A stretch of 54,714 bases of DNA from DATCDE01 sp038252405 (lineage in GTDB: Bacteria > Actinomycetota > Actinomycetes > Prado026): positions 1-54,714 of the forward strand of contig JBBSAJ010000015.1 of assembly GCA_038252405.1 (NCBI GenBank), in the 5' to 3' direction. Positions 1-9,345 of the stretch are shown here, one piece after another (position 1 is the first letter of the stretch; the number at the start of each line of letters is the position of its first letter). Below the pieces are notes generated by a model. It did not search any database. It saw nothing but the letters and a program-made list of their open reading frames with translations, and had not been told where the DNA came from. The position numbers were made by a program, and so were the translations under genes.

Positions 1-1861
<1,861 letters not shown>

Positions 1862-2123
1862 TGGGCGGTCGCTCCTCCTCGTGGGCCGTTCGGGCGAATC
1901 TCCGGCGTGCTGGCTGCGCTTCCTGCGGGCAGGGCTCCCCCCTACCCCTTACTGGGACGCTCCGAACGGCCCGCCATGACGGCGTTCGGGCCGCTGGATG
2001 CGGCGTCCGAAAAAGTCATCGACCGAAGTCGCGTCACGGTTGAGCCCCACCTTCGTCCCTTCTGCGTCGGCAACACCCGCGGGGAGGTCCCGTGGGGGCT
2101 GAGGCGACTGTGGGAGGCGATTC

Positions 2124-2906
2124 GTGTCGGACGACCTGACGACGGCTCCCGATGCCTTGGGCGAGGTGGCCGCCGCGGTGCGCGAACGCTGGCATCGCAA
2201 GAGCGAGGAAGCCGCCTGGGCCCACCCGACGGACTGGTGGCACCCCGCGGTCGACGCGCTGGCCGAGGCGGTCGCGGACGGCCGCGACGCCACCGTACCC
2301 GCCGAGCTGCTCGGCAGCGCCCGGGCCGAGGCCGGGGTCGGGCTGCCGGAGGCGATGGACGACCTGGCCGCGCTGTTCCGGGTCGTGGGGGTGCTCGCCC
2401 CGCCGTTCCCGGTGCTGCGGGCCTTCACTTCCGGATGGGCGGACGCCGGCGTCGCCCCGGTGCGGACGGCGGCCTGCGAGGACGCCATGACCGGGCTGGC
2501 CACCCCGTCCTACCTGCGCACCCGTCTTGGCGAGGTCTACCGGGCTGCGGCGGTGCGGCACGTGTCCGTGGCCGACACGTACGGGCTGCTGGTCCTCGAC
2601 GCGTCCGTCGTGACCTCCGACCCGTGGCAGCGGATCGCCCGCGCCTGCATCCTCGCGGACTGCCTGCGGGAGGTCTTCGTCGCCGGGCAGCCGCTGGCGG
2701 TGCTCGGCGTCGGCCGGGTGACCGCGCTCGTCACCCGTGACTCCGAGCTGGGCCCCCAGCTGTCCCGGCTGCGCGACCTCGTCGACGTCCGGCTGGTGCG
2801 GGCCGGGCTCTCTCGGGCGGCCCGTCGGCCGCCGCGGGTGTGGGTGGAGCCGCTGCCCGCGGACCACGAGCAGGCGCTGACGCTCCTCGCGGAGCTCGAG
2901 CGCTGA
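2124..2906 (+). CDS. Hypothetical protein with degenerate GGDEF-like region
   Basis: 260 residues from a GTG start, divergent from the sigma-fusion gene across a 262-base intergenic region in which I see no clear motif. The N-terminal half (1-115) is helical and Trp-rich with no recognised fold. Residues 119-135 (EDAMTGLATPSYLRTRL) resemble the opening helix of a diguanylate cyclase domain (D-x-LTGL-x-NR-x-x-L). The following strand-like segments (GLLVLDAS, PLAVLGVGRVTALV) fit the same fold. The catalytic GG(D/E)EF loop is absent, so if related it is a non-catalytic remnant. Its position next to a membrane sigma factor hints at signalling, but that is inference. It could equally be a lineage-specific unknown. 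Confidence 0.75.
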   Translation: MSDDLTTAPDALGEVAAAVRERWHRKSEEAAWAHPTDWWHPAVDALAEAVADGRDATVPAELLGSARAEAGVGLPEAMDDLAALFRVVGVLAPPFPVLRAFTSGWADAGVAPVRTAACEDAMTGLATPSYLRTRLGEVYRAAAVRHVSVADTYGLLVLDASVVTSDPWQRIARACILADCLREVFVAGQPLAVLGVGRVTALVTRDSELGPQLSRLRDLVDVRLVRAGLSRAARRPPRVWVEPLPADHEQALTLLAELER

Positions 2907-2946
2907 ACCGGTTCCGGGTCCCTGACCGACCCGGAATCACCGAGTC

Positions 2947-2988
2947 GGTGGCGTCCCGCCCCTTGGAGGGGAGGGGCGGGGCGCCACC
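2947..2988 (+). terminator. Strong 16-bp hairpin terminator
   Basis: GGTGGCGTCCCGCCCC pairs with GGGGCGGGGCGCCACC (one G-U pair) around a 10-base loop, 40 bases after the upstream stop. There is no U-tract, as is common in high-GC actinobacteria. It separates the GGDEF-like gene from pyrE. Confidence 0.7.
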
Positions 2989-3002
2989 GTCCCGCCCTGC
3001 CC

Positions 3003-3008
3003 TAAGGT
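3003..3008 (+). promoter_or_regulatory. -10 box of a putative leaderless pyrE promoter
   Basis: TAAGGT lies 7 bases before the GTG start, so transcription would begin at or next to the start codon. No ribosome binding site precedes the GTG. Confidence 0.5.
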
Positions 3009-3015
3009 CGGGCTC

Positions 3016-3561
3016 GTGACCGACTCAGACGCCCGAGCCCGCCTGCTGGAGCAGATCACCGAGAAAGCGGTGGTGCACGGCCGGGTGGTGCTGTCGTCCG
3101 GCCGGGAGGCCGACTACTACGTCGACCTGCGTCGGGTCACCCTCGACGCGGCGGCGGCCCCGCTGGTCGGGGAGGTGATGCTCGACCTCACGGCGGACCT
3201 GAGCTTCGACGCCGTGGGCGGGCTGACCCTCGGGGCCGACCCGATGGCCACCGCGATGCTGCATGCCGCGGCCGCCCGGGGGCGCCGGCTGGACGCGTTC
3301 GTCGTCCGCAAGGAGGGCAAGGCCCACGGGCTGCAGCGCCGGATCGAGGGACCAGACGTCGTCGGCCGGCGGGTGCTGGCCGTCGAGGACACCTCCACCA
3401 CCGGGGCCAGCGTGCTGGCGGCGGTCGAGGCGTTGCGCGAGGCGGGGGCGGAGGTCGTCGGGGTCGCCGTCATCGTGGAGCGGGGCGCCGCCGGGGCCGT
3501 CTCGGCGGCGGGCCTGGACTACCGCGCGGCCTACTCGCTGGCGGACCTGGGCCTGCGGTGA
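3016..3561 (+). CDS. pyrE: Orotate phosphoribosyltransferase
   Basis: 181 residues, the usual length. It transfers the phosphoribosyl group of PRPP to orotate to give orotidine 5'-phosphate in cytosolic pyrimidine synthesis. The type I PRPP-binding loop is clear at VLAVEDTSTTGAS (about 119-131). Substrate-side motifs are LSSGREADYYVDLR near 26-39 and GGLTLGADPMATA near 68-80. KEGKAHG (near 98-104) supplies the flexible-loop lysines typical of OPRTase rather than other PRTases. It starts directly behind a -10 box and stands alone between hairpin 2947-2988 and an unrelated membrane gene. Identification is firm. Confidence 0.96.
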   Translation: MTDSDARARLLEQITEKAVVHGRVVLSSGREADYYVDLRRVTLDAAAAPLVGEVMLDLTADLSFDAVGGLTLGADPMATAMLHAAAARGRRLDAFVVRKEGKAHGLQRRIEGPDVVGRRVLAVEDTSTTGASVLAAVEALREAGAEVVGVAVIVERGAAGAVSAAGLDYRAAYSLADLGLR

Positions 3562-3609
3562 GCGCACTCATCGGCTGCAGCGGGGTCAGCTCGGTGCCGA
3601 TGGGATGAC

Positions 3610-4347
3610 GTGAGCAGCCTGGTGCCGGTCGTGTTCGCCGTCGGGGTGGCGGCGCTCGTCGTGCTGGCGGCGTACAGCTGGTGGGCCGACCAGCGCCGGC
3701 GCGAGCAGCTCATGGCGTTTTGTCGGTCCAAGGGCTGGTCGTTCGCGCCCGAGGACCCCTCGCTCGTCGGCCGGTGGACCGGGACGCCGTTCGGCCAGGG
3801 CGAGCGCCGCCGGGCCCGCCAGGTGGTCACCGGGACCGACCGGTCCCGTTCCATGGTCGCCTTCAACTACTCCTACGTCACCTCCAGCACGGACTCCGAG
3901 GGGCAGCGCTCCGAGACGACCCACCGCTTCGCCGTCGTGGCCCTCGGGTTACCCACCTGGCTGCCCAGGCTGCAGCTGACGCCGGAGAGCCTGCTGTCCC
4001 GGGCCGCCGCGGCCGTCGGCCTCGACCCGGACATCGAGCTGGAGAGCGAGGACTTCAACCGGCGCTACCGGGTCTCGGCCCGGCAGCCGAAGTTCGCCTC
4101 GGACGTGCTCACCCCGCGCACCATGCAGGCCCTGCTGGCCGGGCCGGCCACGGCGATGCGCATCGACGGCAACGTGCTCATCGGCTGGCAGAGCGGCCAG
4201 CTCGAGCCGGTCGGGCTGCTGTCCCGGCTGGCGACCCTGCACGCGCTCATTGATGGGATTCCCGGGTTCGTCTGGAAGGACCACGGCTACGATCCGGGGG
4301 TCGGGCCATCCTCTGTGACCCCCCAACCGGGAGGTAGTGCCCCGTGA
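3610..4347 (+). CDS. Membrane-anchored hypothetical protein
   Basis: 245 residues from a GTG start. One N-terminal membrane helix (about 4-24, VPVVFAVGVAALVVLAAYSW) is followed by a basic stretch and a soluble domain beginning with FCRSKGWSF, VGRWTGTPFGQG and a SYVTSSTDSEG...TTHRFAVVAL strand pair. This layout is common in actinobacterial proteins of unknown function where a short helix carries a beta-rich cytoplasmic domain. The stop overlaps the start of the following lemA-type gene by four bases (GTGA), so the two are probably translated together and may share a membrane role. I cannot name a function. Confidence 0.85.
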   Translation: MSSLVPVVFAVGVAALVVLAAYSWWADQRRREQLMAFCRSKGWSFAPEDPSLVGRWTGTPFGQGERRRARQVVTGTDRSRSMVAFNYSYVTSSTDSEGQRSETTHRFAVVALGLPTWLPRLQLTPESLLSRAAAAVGLDPDIELESEDFNRRYRVSARQPKFASDVLTPRTMQALLAGPATAMRIDGNVLIGWQSGQLEPVGLLSRLATLHALIDGIPGFVWKDHGYDPGVGPSSVTPQPGGSAP

Positions 4348-4901
4348 ACGCTGTATGGGTCGTGATCGCCGTCGTGGTCGTGCTCGGGGGCGGCCTGGCG
4401 GTGTCGTACAACCGGTTCGTCCGGCAGCGCAACCTCGTCCAGGAGTCCTGGCGGCAGGTCGACGTCGAGCTGAACCGACGGCACGACCTGGTCCCGAACC
4501 TGGTTGAGAGCGTCAAGGGCTACGCCGCGCACGAGCGGCAGACGCTGGAGGCGGTGACCCAGGCGCGGGCGCTGGCGGCGTCGCCCGGCTCCGGGCCGTT
4601 GGAGCAGGCCGAGCAGGAGGGCGCGCTGTCTCGCGCCCTGCGCCAGCTGTTCGCGGTCGCGGAGTCGTACCCCGACCTCAAGGCGAGCGCGAACTTCCTG
4701 GACCTGCAGCGCCAGCTCGCCGAGACCGAGGACCGGCTCGCTGCCGGCCGCCGGTTCTACAACGCCAACGTCCGGGCGCTGAACACCCGGGTGGAGTCGT
4801 TCCCCTCGGCGCTGACCGCCAAGCTGTTCGGCTTCAAGCAGGCCGAGTACTTCACCGCGGACGACCCGCAGATCCGGGCCACCCCGCAGGTGTCGTTCTA
4901 G
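4344..4901 (+). CDS. LemA family protein
   Basis: 185 residues, normal for the family. An N-terminal membrane helix (VWVVIAVVVVLGGGLAV, about 3-22) is followed by the conserved helical core: YNRFVRQRNLVQESWRQVDV, RRHDLVPNLVESVKGYA and the late FYNANVRALNTRVESFPS block. LemA proteins are long four-helix bundles anchored in the cytoplasmic membrane; their molecular role is unsettled, although they often pair with a membrane protein or peptidase encoded alongside. Here the partner is the upstream gene with a GTGA overlap. The C-terminal end FGFKQAEYFTADD...PQVSF matches the usual ending, so the gene is complete. Confidence 0.93.
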   Translation: MNAVWVVIAVVVVLGGGLAVSYNRFVRQRNLVQESWRQVDVELNRRHDLVPNLVESVKGYAAHERQTLEAVTQARALAASPGSGPLEQAEQEGALSRALRQLFAVAESYPDLKASANFLDLQRQLAETEDRLAAGRRFYNANVRALNTRVESFPSALTAKLFGFKQAEYFTADDPQIRATPQVSF

Positions 4902-4922
4902 GCCAGCGTCGTTCGAGGCCGG

Positions 4923-5570
4923 TCAGGCCTCGGCCTCGCCCGCGGACTCCGCGGCCGGGGAGTTCCGGTGGCGGTGCAGCTCGAACCAGATCGGGATGAC
5001 CGACAGCAGCACGATGCCGACGGCGATCAGGTCGATGTTGTTCTTGATGAAGGCCACGTTGCCCAGCCAGTAGCCCAGCATCGTGACCCCGGTGCCCCAC
5101 AGCACCCCGCCGACGACCGACCAGGCGGCGTACGACCCGAACGGCATCCGGCCCACCCCGGCCATCGCCGTGATGAAGGTCCGCACGATCGGCACGAACC
5201 GGGCCAGCACGATGGCACGGGCGCCGAACCGGGCGAAGAAGTGGGCCGTCCGGTCGACGTACTCCTGCCGGAAGAGGCGGGAGTCGGTGCGGTTGAACAC
5301 GCTGGGGCCGAACTTGTAGCCGATCCAGTAGCCGGTGAGGTTGCCGGCGACGGCGGCCAGCGAGATCAGCGCGGCGGTCAAGGCGATCGGCGTCTGGATG
5401 AACCCGCTCGCGACCAGCAGACCGGCGACGAACAGCAGCGAGTCGCCGGGGAGGAAGAACCCCACGAGCAGCCCGCACTCGGCGAAGACCACGGAGAGGA
5501 TGGCGAGCAGCGCCCACGGGCCGAGGGACTGCAGGAAGGGCTGCGGGTCGAGCAGCGCGAGGGTGTTCAC
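4923..5570 (-). CDS. DedA family membrane protein
   Basis: 215 residues from a GTG start, converging on the LemA gene with 21 bases between stops. DedA proteins are inner-membrane transporters linked to lipid carrier (undecaprenyl phosphate or phospholipid) flipping and membrane homeostasis. Diagnostic segments are FAECGLLVGFFLPGDSLLF (about 29-47), the re-entrant-like GNLTGYWIGYKFG (about 76-88), and FFARFGARAIVLARFVPIVR (about 111-130) with its conserved Arg residues, followed by GRMPFGSYAAWSVVGG. Several hydrophobic helices span the protein and the tail is polar. A TACCCT box 7 bases before the start suggests a leaderless transcript divergent from the RNA methyltransferase gene. Confidence 0.93.
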   Translation of the reverse strand: MNTLALLDPQPFLQSLGPWALLAILSVVFAECGLLVGFFLPGDSLLFVAGLLVASGFIQTPIALTAALISLAAVAGNLTGYWIGYKFGPSVFNRTDSRLFRQEYVDRTAHFFARFGARAIVLARFVPIVRTFITAMAGVGRMPFGSYAAWSVVGGVLWGTGVTMLGYWLGNVAFIKNNIDLIAVGIVLLSVIPIWFELHRHRNSPAAESAGEAEA

Positions 5571-5577
5571 CCCGTCG

Positions 5578-5583
5578 AGGGTA
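5578..5583 (-). promoter_or_regulatory. -10 box of putative leaderless dedA-type promoter
   Basis: TACCCT on the minus strand sits 7 bases upstream of the GTG at 5570, with no ribosome site between. Confidence 0.4.
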
Positions 5584-5610
5584 CGTGGAGTGATCTGGCA
5601 GGCTGCACGC

Positions 5611-6300
5611 GTGCCCGACGAGGAGCCGCCGCTGGCCGTGGACGACGCACTGGTCGGCGTCGGGCCGTGGAGCGGTCCCCGGCCGGACGACGAACGCTAC
5701 GACCCGGACCTGCTCGCCGACGGAGACCGGCGCAACGTGGTCGACCGGTACCGGTACTGGCGGGTCGAGGCGGTCGTCGCCGACCTCGACCGGCGGCGGC
5801 ACCCGTTCCACGTGGCGGTGGAGAACTGGGGTCACGACCTGAACATCGGCTCGGTGGTGCGGACCGCGAACGCCTTCCTGGCCGCCGAGGTGCACATCGT
5901 CGGGCGGCGTCGGTGGAACCGCCGCGGCGCGATGGTCACGGACCGTTACCAGCACGTGCGCCACCACCCGGACGCCGGTGCGTTGGCGGCGTGGGCGTCG
6001 TCGTCCGGCCTGCCCCTGCTCGGGGTGGACAACCTGCCGGGCGCGGTGCCGCTGGAGACCTACGACCTGCCGCGGGGGTGCGTGCTGGTCTTCGGCCAGG
6101 AGGGCCCGGGGCTGTCGGAGCCGATGCGTGAGCACTGTGTCGACGTCCTCTCGGTGGCCCAGTACGGCTCCACCCGCTCGATCAACGCCGGCGCGGCCGC
6201 CGCGATCGCGATGCACGCCTGGGTGCGCCGGCACGAGTTCGGGCAGCTGCCCGGCTCGACCGACCCGGGGTTGCCGACCGGTGGCATGCTGCCGTTATGA
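5611..6300 (+). CDS. SpoU/TrmH-type RNA 2'-O-methyltransferase
   Basis: 229 residues from GTG 5611; the open frame extends upstream to 5335, but that part overlaps the dedA gene and lacks coding character. All three SPOUT signatures are present: motif 1 NWGHDLNIGSVVRTANAF (about 73-90; N and R are catalytic/structural), motif 2 VLVFGQEGPGLSE (about 156-168), and motif 3 YGSTRSINAGAAAAIAMH (about 184-201), which forms the AdoMet-binding trefoil knot. It methylates a ribose in tRNA or rRNA; the exact nucleotide cannot be told from sequence. Its stop overlaps the next start (ATGA), so the two genes probably share a transcript. Confidence 0.9.
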   Translation: MPDEEPPLAVDDALVGVGPWSGPRPDDERYDPDLLADGDRRNVVDRYRYWRVEAVVADLDRRRHPFHVAVENWGHDLNIGSVVRTANAFLAAEVHIVGRRRWNRRGAMVTDRYQHVRHHPDAGALAAWASSSGLPLLGVDNLPGAVPLETYDLPRGCVLVFGQEGPGLSEPMREHCVDVLSVAQYGSTRSINAGAAAAIAMHAWVRRHEFGQLPGSTDPGLPTGGMLPL

Positions 6301-7676
6301 CCGAGCGACTCGTCGTGGTCGGAGCCGATGCCGCGGGGATGTCCGCGGCGTCGCAGGCGCGCCGGATGCGGGGCCAGGAGGACCTCGAGATCGTGGCCTT
6401 CGAACGGAGCACGCATGCGTCCTACGCGGCCTGCGGCATCCCGTACTGGGTGTCCGGTGACGTGTCCGGCCCGGAGGCCCTGGTCGCGCGCTCCCCCGAG
6501 GAGCACCGCTCCCGGGGCATCGACCTGCGGATGAGTACCGAGGTGGTGGCCCTGGACGTGGCTGCCGGGACGGTCACCGCCCGCGACCTGGCCACGGGGG
6601 TCGAGGAGACGCTGTCCTACGACCACCTCGTGCTGGCCACCGGGGCGAGCCCGCTTCGGCCGCCGGTACCCAACATCGGCGCGGTCGGGGTGTACGGCGT
6701 CCAGACCCTGGACGACGGGGCGGCGCTGCTGGCCGGTCTCGAGGTGCTGGGGGAGGGGACCCGGCGGGCGCTGATCATCGGCGGCGGCTACATCGGCATC
6801 GAGATGGCCGAGGCGATGTGCAGCCGCGGTCTCGAGGTCACGGTGGTGACGATGGGTGAGGAGCCCATGGACACCCTCGACCCGGACATGGGTCGGCTGG
6901 TGCACGAGGCCATGGCGGGCATGGGCATCGACGTGCGCACGGCGACCTCAGTCGAGGCCATCGAGACGGACGCGGCCGGTCGGGCGGTCGGCGCTCGGGC
7001 TGGCGGCGAGCTGTTCGCAGCCGACCTGGTCGTGCTGGGCACGGGGGTGCGGCCGAACACGGCTCTGGCCGCCTCGGCTGGGCTGCCCCTGGGCCAGTAC
7101 GGGGGGCTGCTCACCGACCGCCGGATGCGCGTGCGGGGGTACGACAACGTGTGGGCTGGGGGTGACTGTGTCGAGGTGCTCGACCTGGTGTCCGGTCAGC
7201 GGGTGGCCATCGCCCTCGGGACGCACGCGAACAAGCACGGGCAGGTCATCGGCACCAATGTGGGCGGCGGCTACGCCAGCTTCCCCGGGGTGGTGCGGAC
7301 AGCGATCAGCAAGGTGTGCGACCTGGAGATCGCCCGGACCGGCCTGCGCGAGGCGGACGCCGTGGCGGCCGGGTTCGAGCCGGTGAGCGTGCGCGTGGAG
7401 TCGAGCACCCGGGCCGGGTACTACCCGGGGGCCCAGCCGCTGACCGTGAAGATGATCGCGGAGCGGCGGACCGGCCGGCTGCTCGGCGTCCAGATCGTCG
7501 GCCGGGAGGCGGCCGCCAAGCGGATCGACGCGGCGGCGGTCGCGCTGTGGAACCGGATGACGGTGGAGGAGATGACCGCCCTCGACCTCGGCTACGCCCC
7601 ACCGTTCTCCCCGGTGTGGGACCCGGTGCTGATCGCGGCCCGCAAGGCCGTGGAGGCGGTCAACCGCACCCGCTGA
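6297..7676 (+). CDS. CoA-disulfide reductase-like FAD/NAD(P) oxidoreductase
   Basis: 459 residues. FAD-binding GADAAGMSAA at 9-18 and a second dinucleotide fold at ALIIGGGYIGIEMAEAM (about 158-174) give the two-Rossmann pyridine nucleotide-disulfide reductase layout, ending in a dimerisation domain (YPGAQPLTVKMIAERRTGRL onward). A single redox cysteine lies at C46 in YAACGIPY, the position used by CoA-disulfide reductase, NADH oxidase and NADH peroxidase of this family, instead of the CxxxxC pair of lipoamide dehydrogenases. The likely role is CoA-disulfide or persulfide reduction, or NADH oxidation; sequence does not decide. No rhodanese domain is fused. Start overlaps the RNA methyltransferase stop. 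Confidence 0.88.
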   Translation: MTERLVVVGADAAGMSAASQARRMRGQEDLEIVAFERSTHASYAACGIPYWVSGDVSGPEALVARSPEEHRSRGIDLRMSTEVVALDVAAGTVTARDLATGVEETLSYDHLVLATGASPLRPPVPNIGAVGVYGVQTLDDGAALLAGLEVLGEGTRRALIIGGGYIGIEMAEAMCSRGLEVTVVTMGEEPMDTLDPDMGRLVHEAMAGMGIDVRTATSVEAIETDAAGRAVGARAGGELFAADLVVLGTGVRPNTALAASAGLPLGQYGGLLTDRRMRVRGYDNVWAGGDCVEVLDLVSGQRVAIALGTHANKHGQVIGTNVGGGYASFPGVVRTAISKVCDLEIARTGLREADAVAAGFEPVSVRVESSTRAGYYPGAQPLTVKMIAERRTGRLLGVQIVGREAAAKRIDAAAVALWNRMTVEEMTALDLGYAPPFSPVWDPVLIAARKAVEAVNRTR

Positions 7677-7744
7677 TCGCCATGGTCTGGGCGGACGTGG
7701 AAGGATCGAACCGTCCTGTCGGACCCGAGCAAGGAGACCGCGCG

Positions 7745-8794
7745 ATGCCCATCGCATCCCCCGAGGCGTATGCCGAGATGATCGACCGGGCCAAGGCGGG
7801 TGCCTTCGCCTACCCGGCGATCAACTGCACGTCGTCCCAGACCATCGTGGCCGCGATCCGTGGCTTCGCCGAGGCGGAGAGCGACGGCATCGTCCAGATC
7901 TCGTGGGGCGGCGCCGAGTTCGCCTCCGGGCAGCTGGTCAAGGACATGGTCACGGGCGCCGTGGCGCTGGCCGAGTTCGCCCACGTGGTGGCCGCGAAGT
8001 ACGACGTGCAGATCGCGCTGCACACCGACCACTGCCCGCCGACCAAGCTGGACGGGTACATGCGCCCGCTCATCGACGTGTCCGCCGAGCGGGTCGCCCG
8101 CGGGCAGGAGCCGCTGTTCCAGTCGCACATGTGGGACGGCTCGGCGGTGGCGCTGGGCGAGAACCTGGACATCGCGTCCGAGCTGCTGGACAAGTGCGCG
8201 GCCGCGCGGATCATCATGGAGCTCGAGATCGGTGTGGTCGGTGGCGAGGAGGACGGCGTCGAGGCCAAGCACGACGCCAAGCTGTACTCCACCCCGGAGG
8301 ACGCGATCGCGACGGCGGAGAAGCTGGGCCTGGGCGAACGCGGCCGGTACATGGTCGCGGCGACGTTCGGCAACGTGCACGGGGTGTACAAGCCGGGCAA
8401 CGTGGTGCTGCGCCCGGGCATCCTCAAGGAGCTGCAGGACGCCGTGGCGGCGAAGTTCGGCCTGACGGAGGGGTCCAAGCCGTTCGACCTGGTGTTCCAC
8501 GGCGGGTCCGGGTCGCTCCTGTCGGAGATCCGCGAGGCGCTCGACTACGGCACCGTGAAGATGAACGTGGATACCGACACCCAGTACGCGTTCACCCGGC
8601 CGGTGGCCGACCACATGCTCAAGAACTACGACGGCGTCCTGAAGATCGACGGCGAGGTCGGCAACAAGAAGCAGTACGACCCGCGCGCCTGGGGCAAGGC
8701 CGCCGAGGCGGGCATGGCCGCCCGGGTCGTGCGGGCCTGCGAGGACCTGCGCTCGGCCGGCACCCAAACCACTGAGGGCAGGATGAGGCGATGA
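7745..8794 (+). CDS. fba: Class II fructose-bisphosphate aldolase
   Basis: 349 residues from the ATG at 7745, preceded by AAGGAG at about 8 bases; the open frame upstream is a shadow of the flavoprotein gene. It cleaves fructose 1,6-bisphosphate into dihydroxyacetone phosphate and glyceraldehyde 3-phosphate with a zinc ion. Zinc and catalytic residues are visible at HTDHCPP (D95, H96), in the EIGVVGGEEDGV segment (about 161-172), and in the glycine-rich phosphate site FHGGSGS (about 251-257) followed by VKMNVDTDTQ. Length and motifs fit the long (class IIA) type. DUF3151 follows with an ATGA overlap, the same pairing as in mycobacteria. Confidence 0.96.
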   Translation: MPIASPEAYAEMIDRAKAGAFAYPAINCTSSQTIVAAIRGFAEAESDGIVQISWGGAEFASGQLVKDMVTGAVALAEFAHVVAAKYDVQIALHTDHCPPTKLDGYMRPLIDVSAERVARGQEPLFQSHMWDGSAVALGENLDIASELLDKCAAARIIMELEIGVVGGEEDGVEAKHDAKLYSTPEDAIATAEKLGLGERGRYMVAATFGNVHGVYKPGNVVLRPGILKELQDAVAAKFGLTEGSKPFDLVFHGGSGSLLSEIREALDYGTVKMNVDTDTQYAFTRPVADHMLKNYDGVLKIDGEVGNKKQYDPRAWGKAAEAGMAARVVRACEDLRSAGTQTTEGRMRR

Positions 8795-9204
8795 GCACCG
8801 AGAACCTGCTGGCCGGGCCACCACCGACCCACCTTCCGGCCGACCAGGTGCCGGCGGATCGCCTGGCCGGCGGCGCGGATCCCGTCTCGGTGGCGGCCGA
8901 GCACCCGACGTCCTCACTGGCCTGGGCGGTGCTGGCCGAGCGGGCCCTGGCCGCCGGCCAGCCGGTCACCGGGTACGCCTTCGCCCGTACCGGCTACCAC
9001 CGGGGGCTGGACCAGCTGCGAGGTGCGGGCTGGAAGGGCCACGGGCCGATCCCCTGGGAGCACGAGCCGAACCGCGGCTTCCTGCGTTCCCTCGCCGCGC
9101 TGTCCCGTGCTGCGGACGCGATCGGTGAGACCGACGAGGCCGAGCGCTGCTCGGCGTTCCTCCGTGACAGCAGCAGCGAGGCGGCCCGCGCCTTGCTCGG
9201 TTGA
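8791..9204 (+). CDS. DUF3151 family protein
   Basis: 137 residues, nearly all of it the actinobacterial DUF3151 domain: LAWAVLAERALAAGQPVTGY, YAFARTGYHRGLDQLRGAGW, GHGPIPWEHEPNRGFLRSL and a C-terminal helical stretch (ALSRAADAIGETDEAERC). The function is unknown. It overlaps the aldolase stop by four bases and is followed by a hairpin, so fba-DUF3151 form a two-gene unit. The conserved pairing suggests a role tied to central carbon flux, but this is inference from position only. Confidence 0.92.
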   Translation: MSTENLLAGPPPTHLPADQVPADRLAGGADPVSVAAEHPTSSLAWAVLAERALAAGQPVTGYAFARTGYHRGLDQLRGAGWKGHGPIPWEHEPNRGFLRSLAALSRAADAIGETDEAERCSAFLRDSSSEAARALLG

Positions 9205-9238
9205 TCGGCAGACCCCGCCGTTCACCGGGCGCGCACGA

Positions 9239-9273
9239 CCCGACGGAGGCATCCCCCGCTTGCCTCCGCCGGG
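9239..9273 (+). terminator. Hairpin terminator after fba-DUF3151
   Basis: CCCGACGGAGGCA and TGCCTCCGCCGGG form a 13-bp stem with one mismatch around a 9-base loop, 35 bases after the stop. No U-tract. Confidence 0.6.
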
Positions 9274-9333
9274 TCCCGGCTGAGCCTGCCCCGTCCCCCT
9301 CCGGTCCGCCTGGCCGCGAGCGGCCATTGTCAC

Positions 9334-9339
9334 TAATCT
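9334..9339 (+). promoter_or_regulatory. -10 box of putative leaderless regulator promoter
   Basis: TAATCT with a 6-base spacer to the ATG at 9346; no ribosome site in between. Confidence 0.5.
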
Positions 9340-9345
9340 GCCGTT

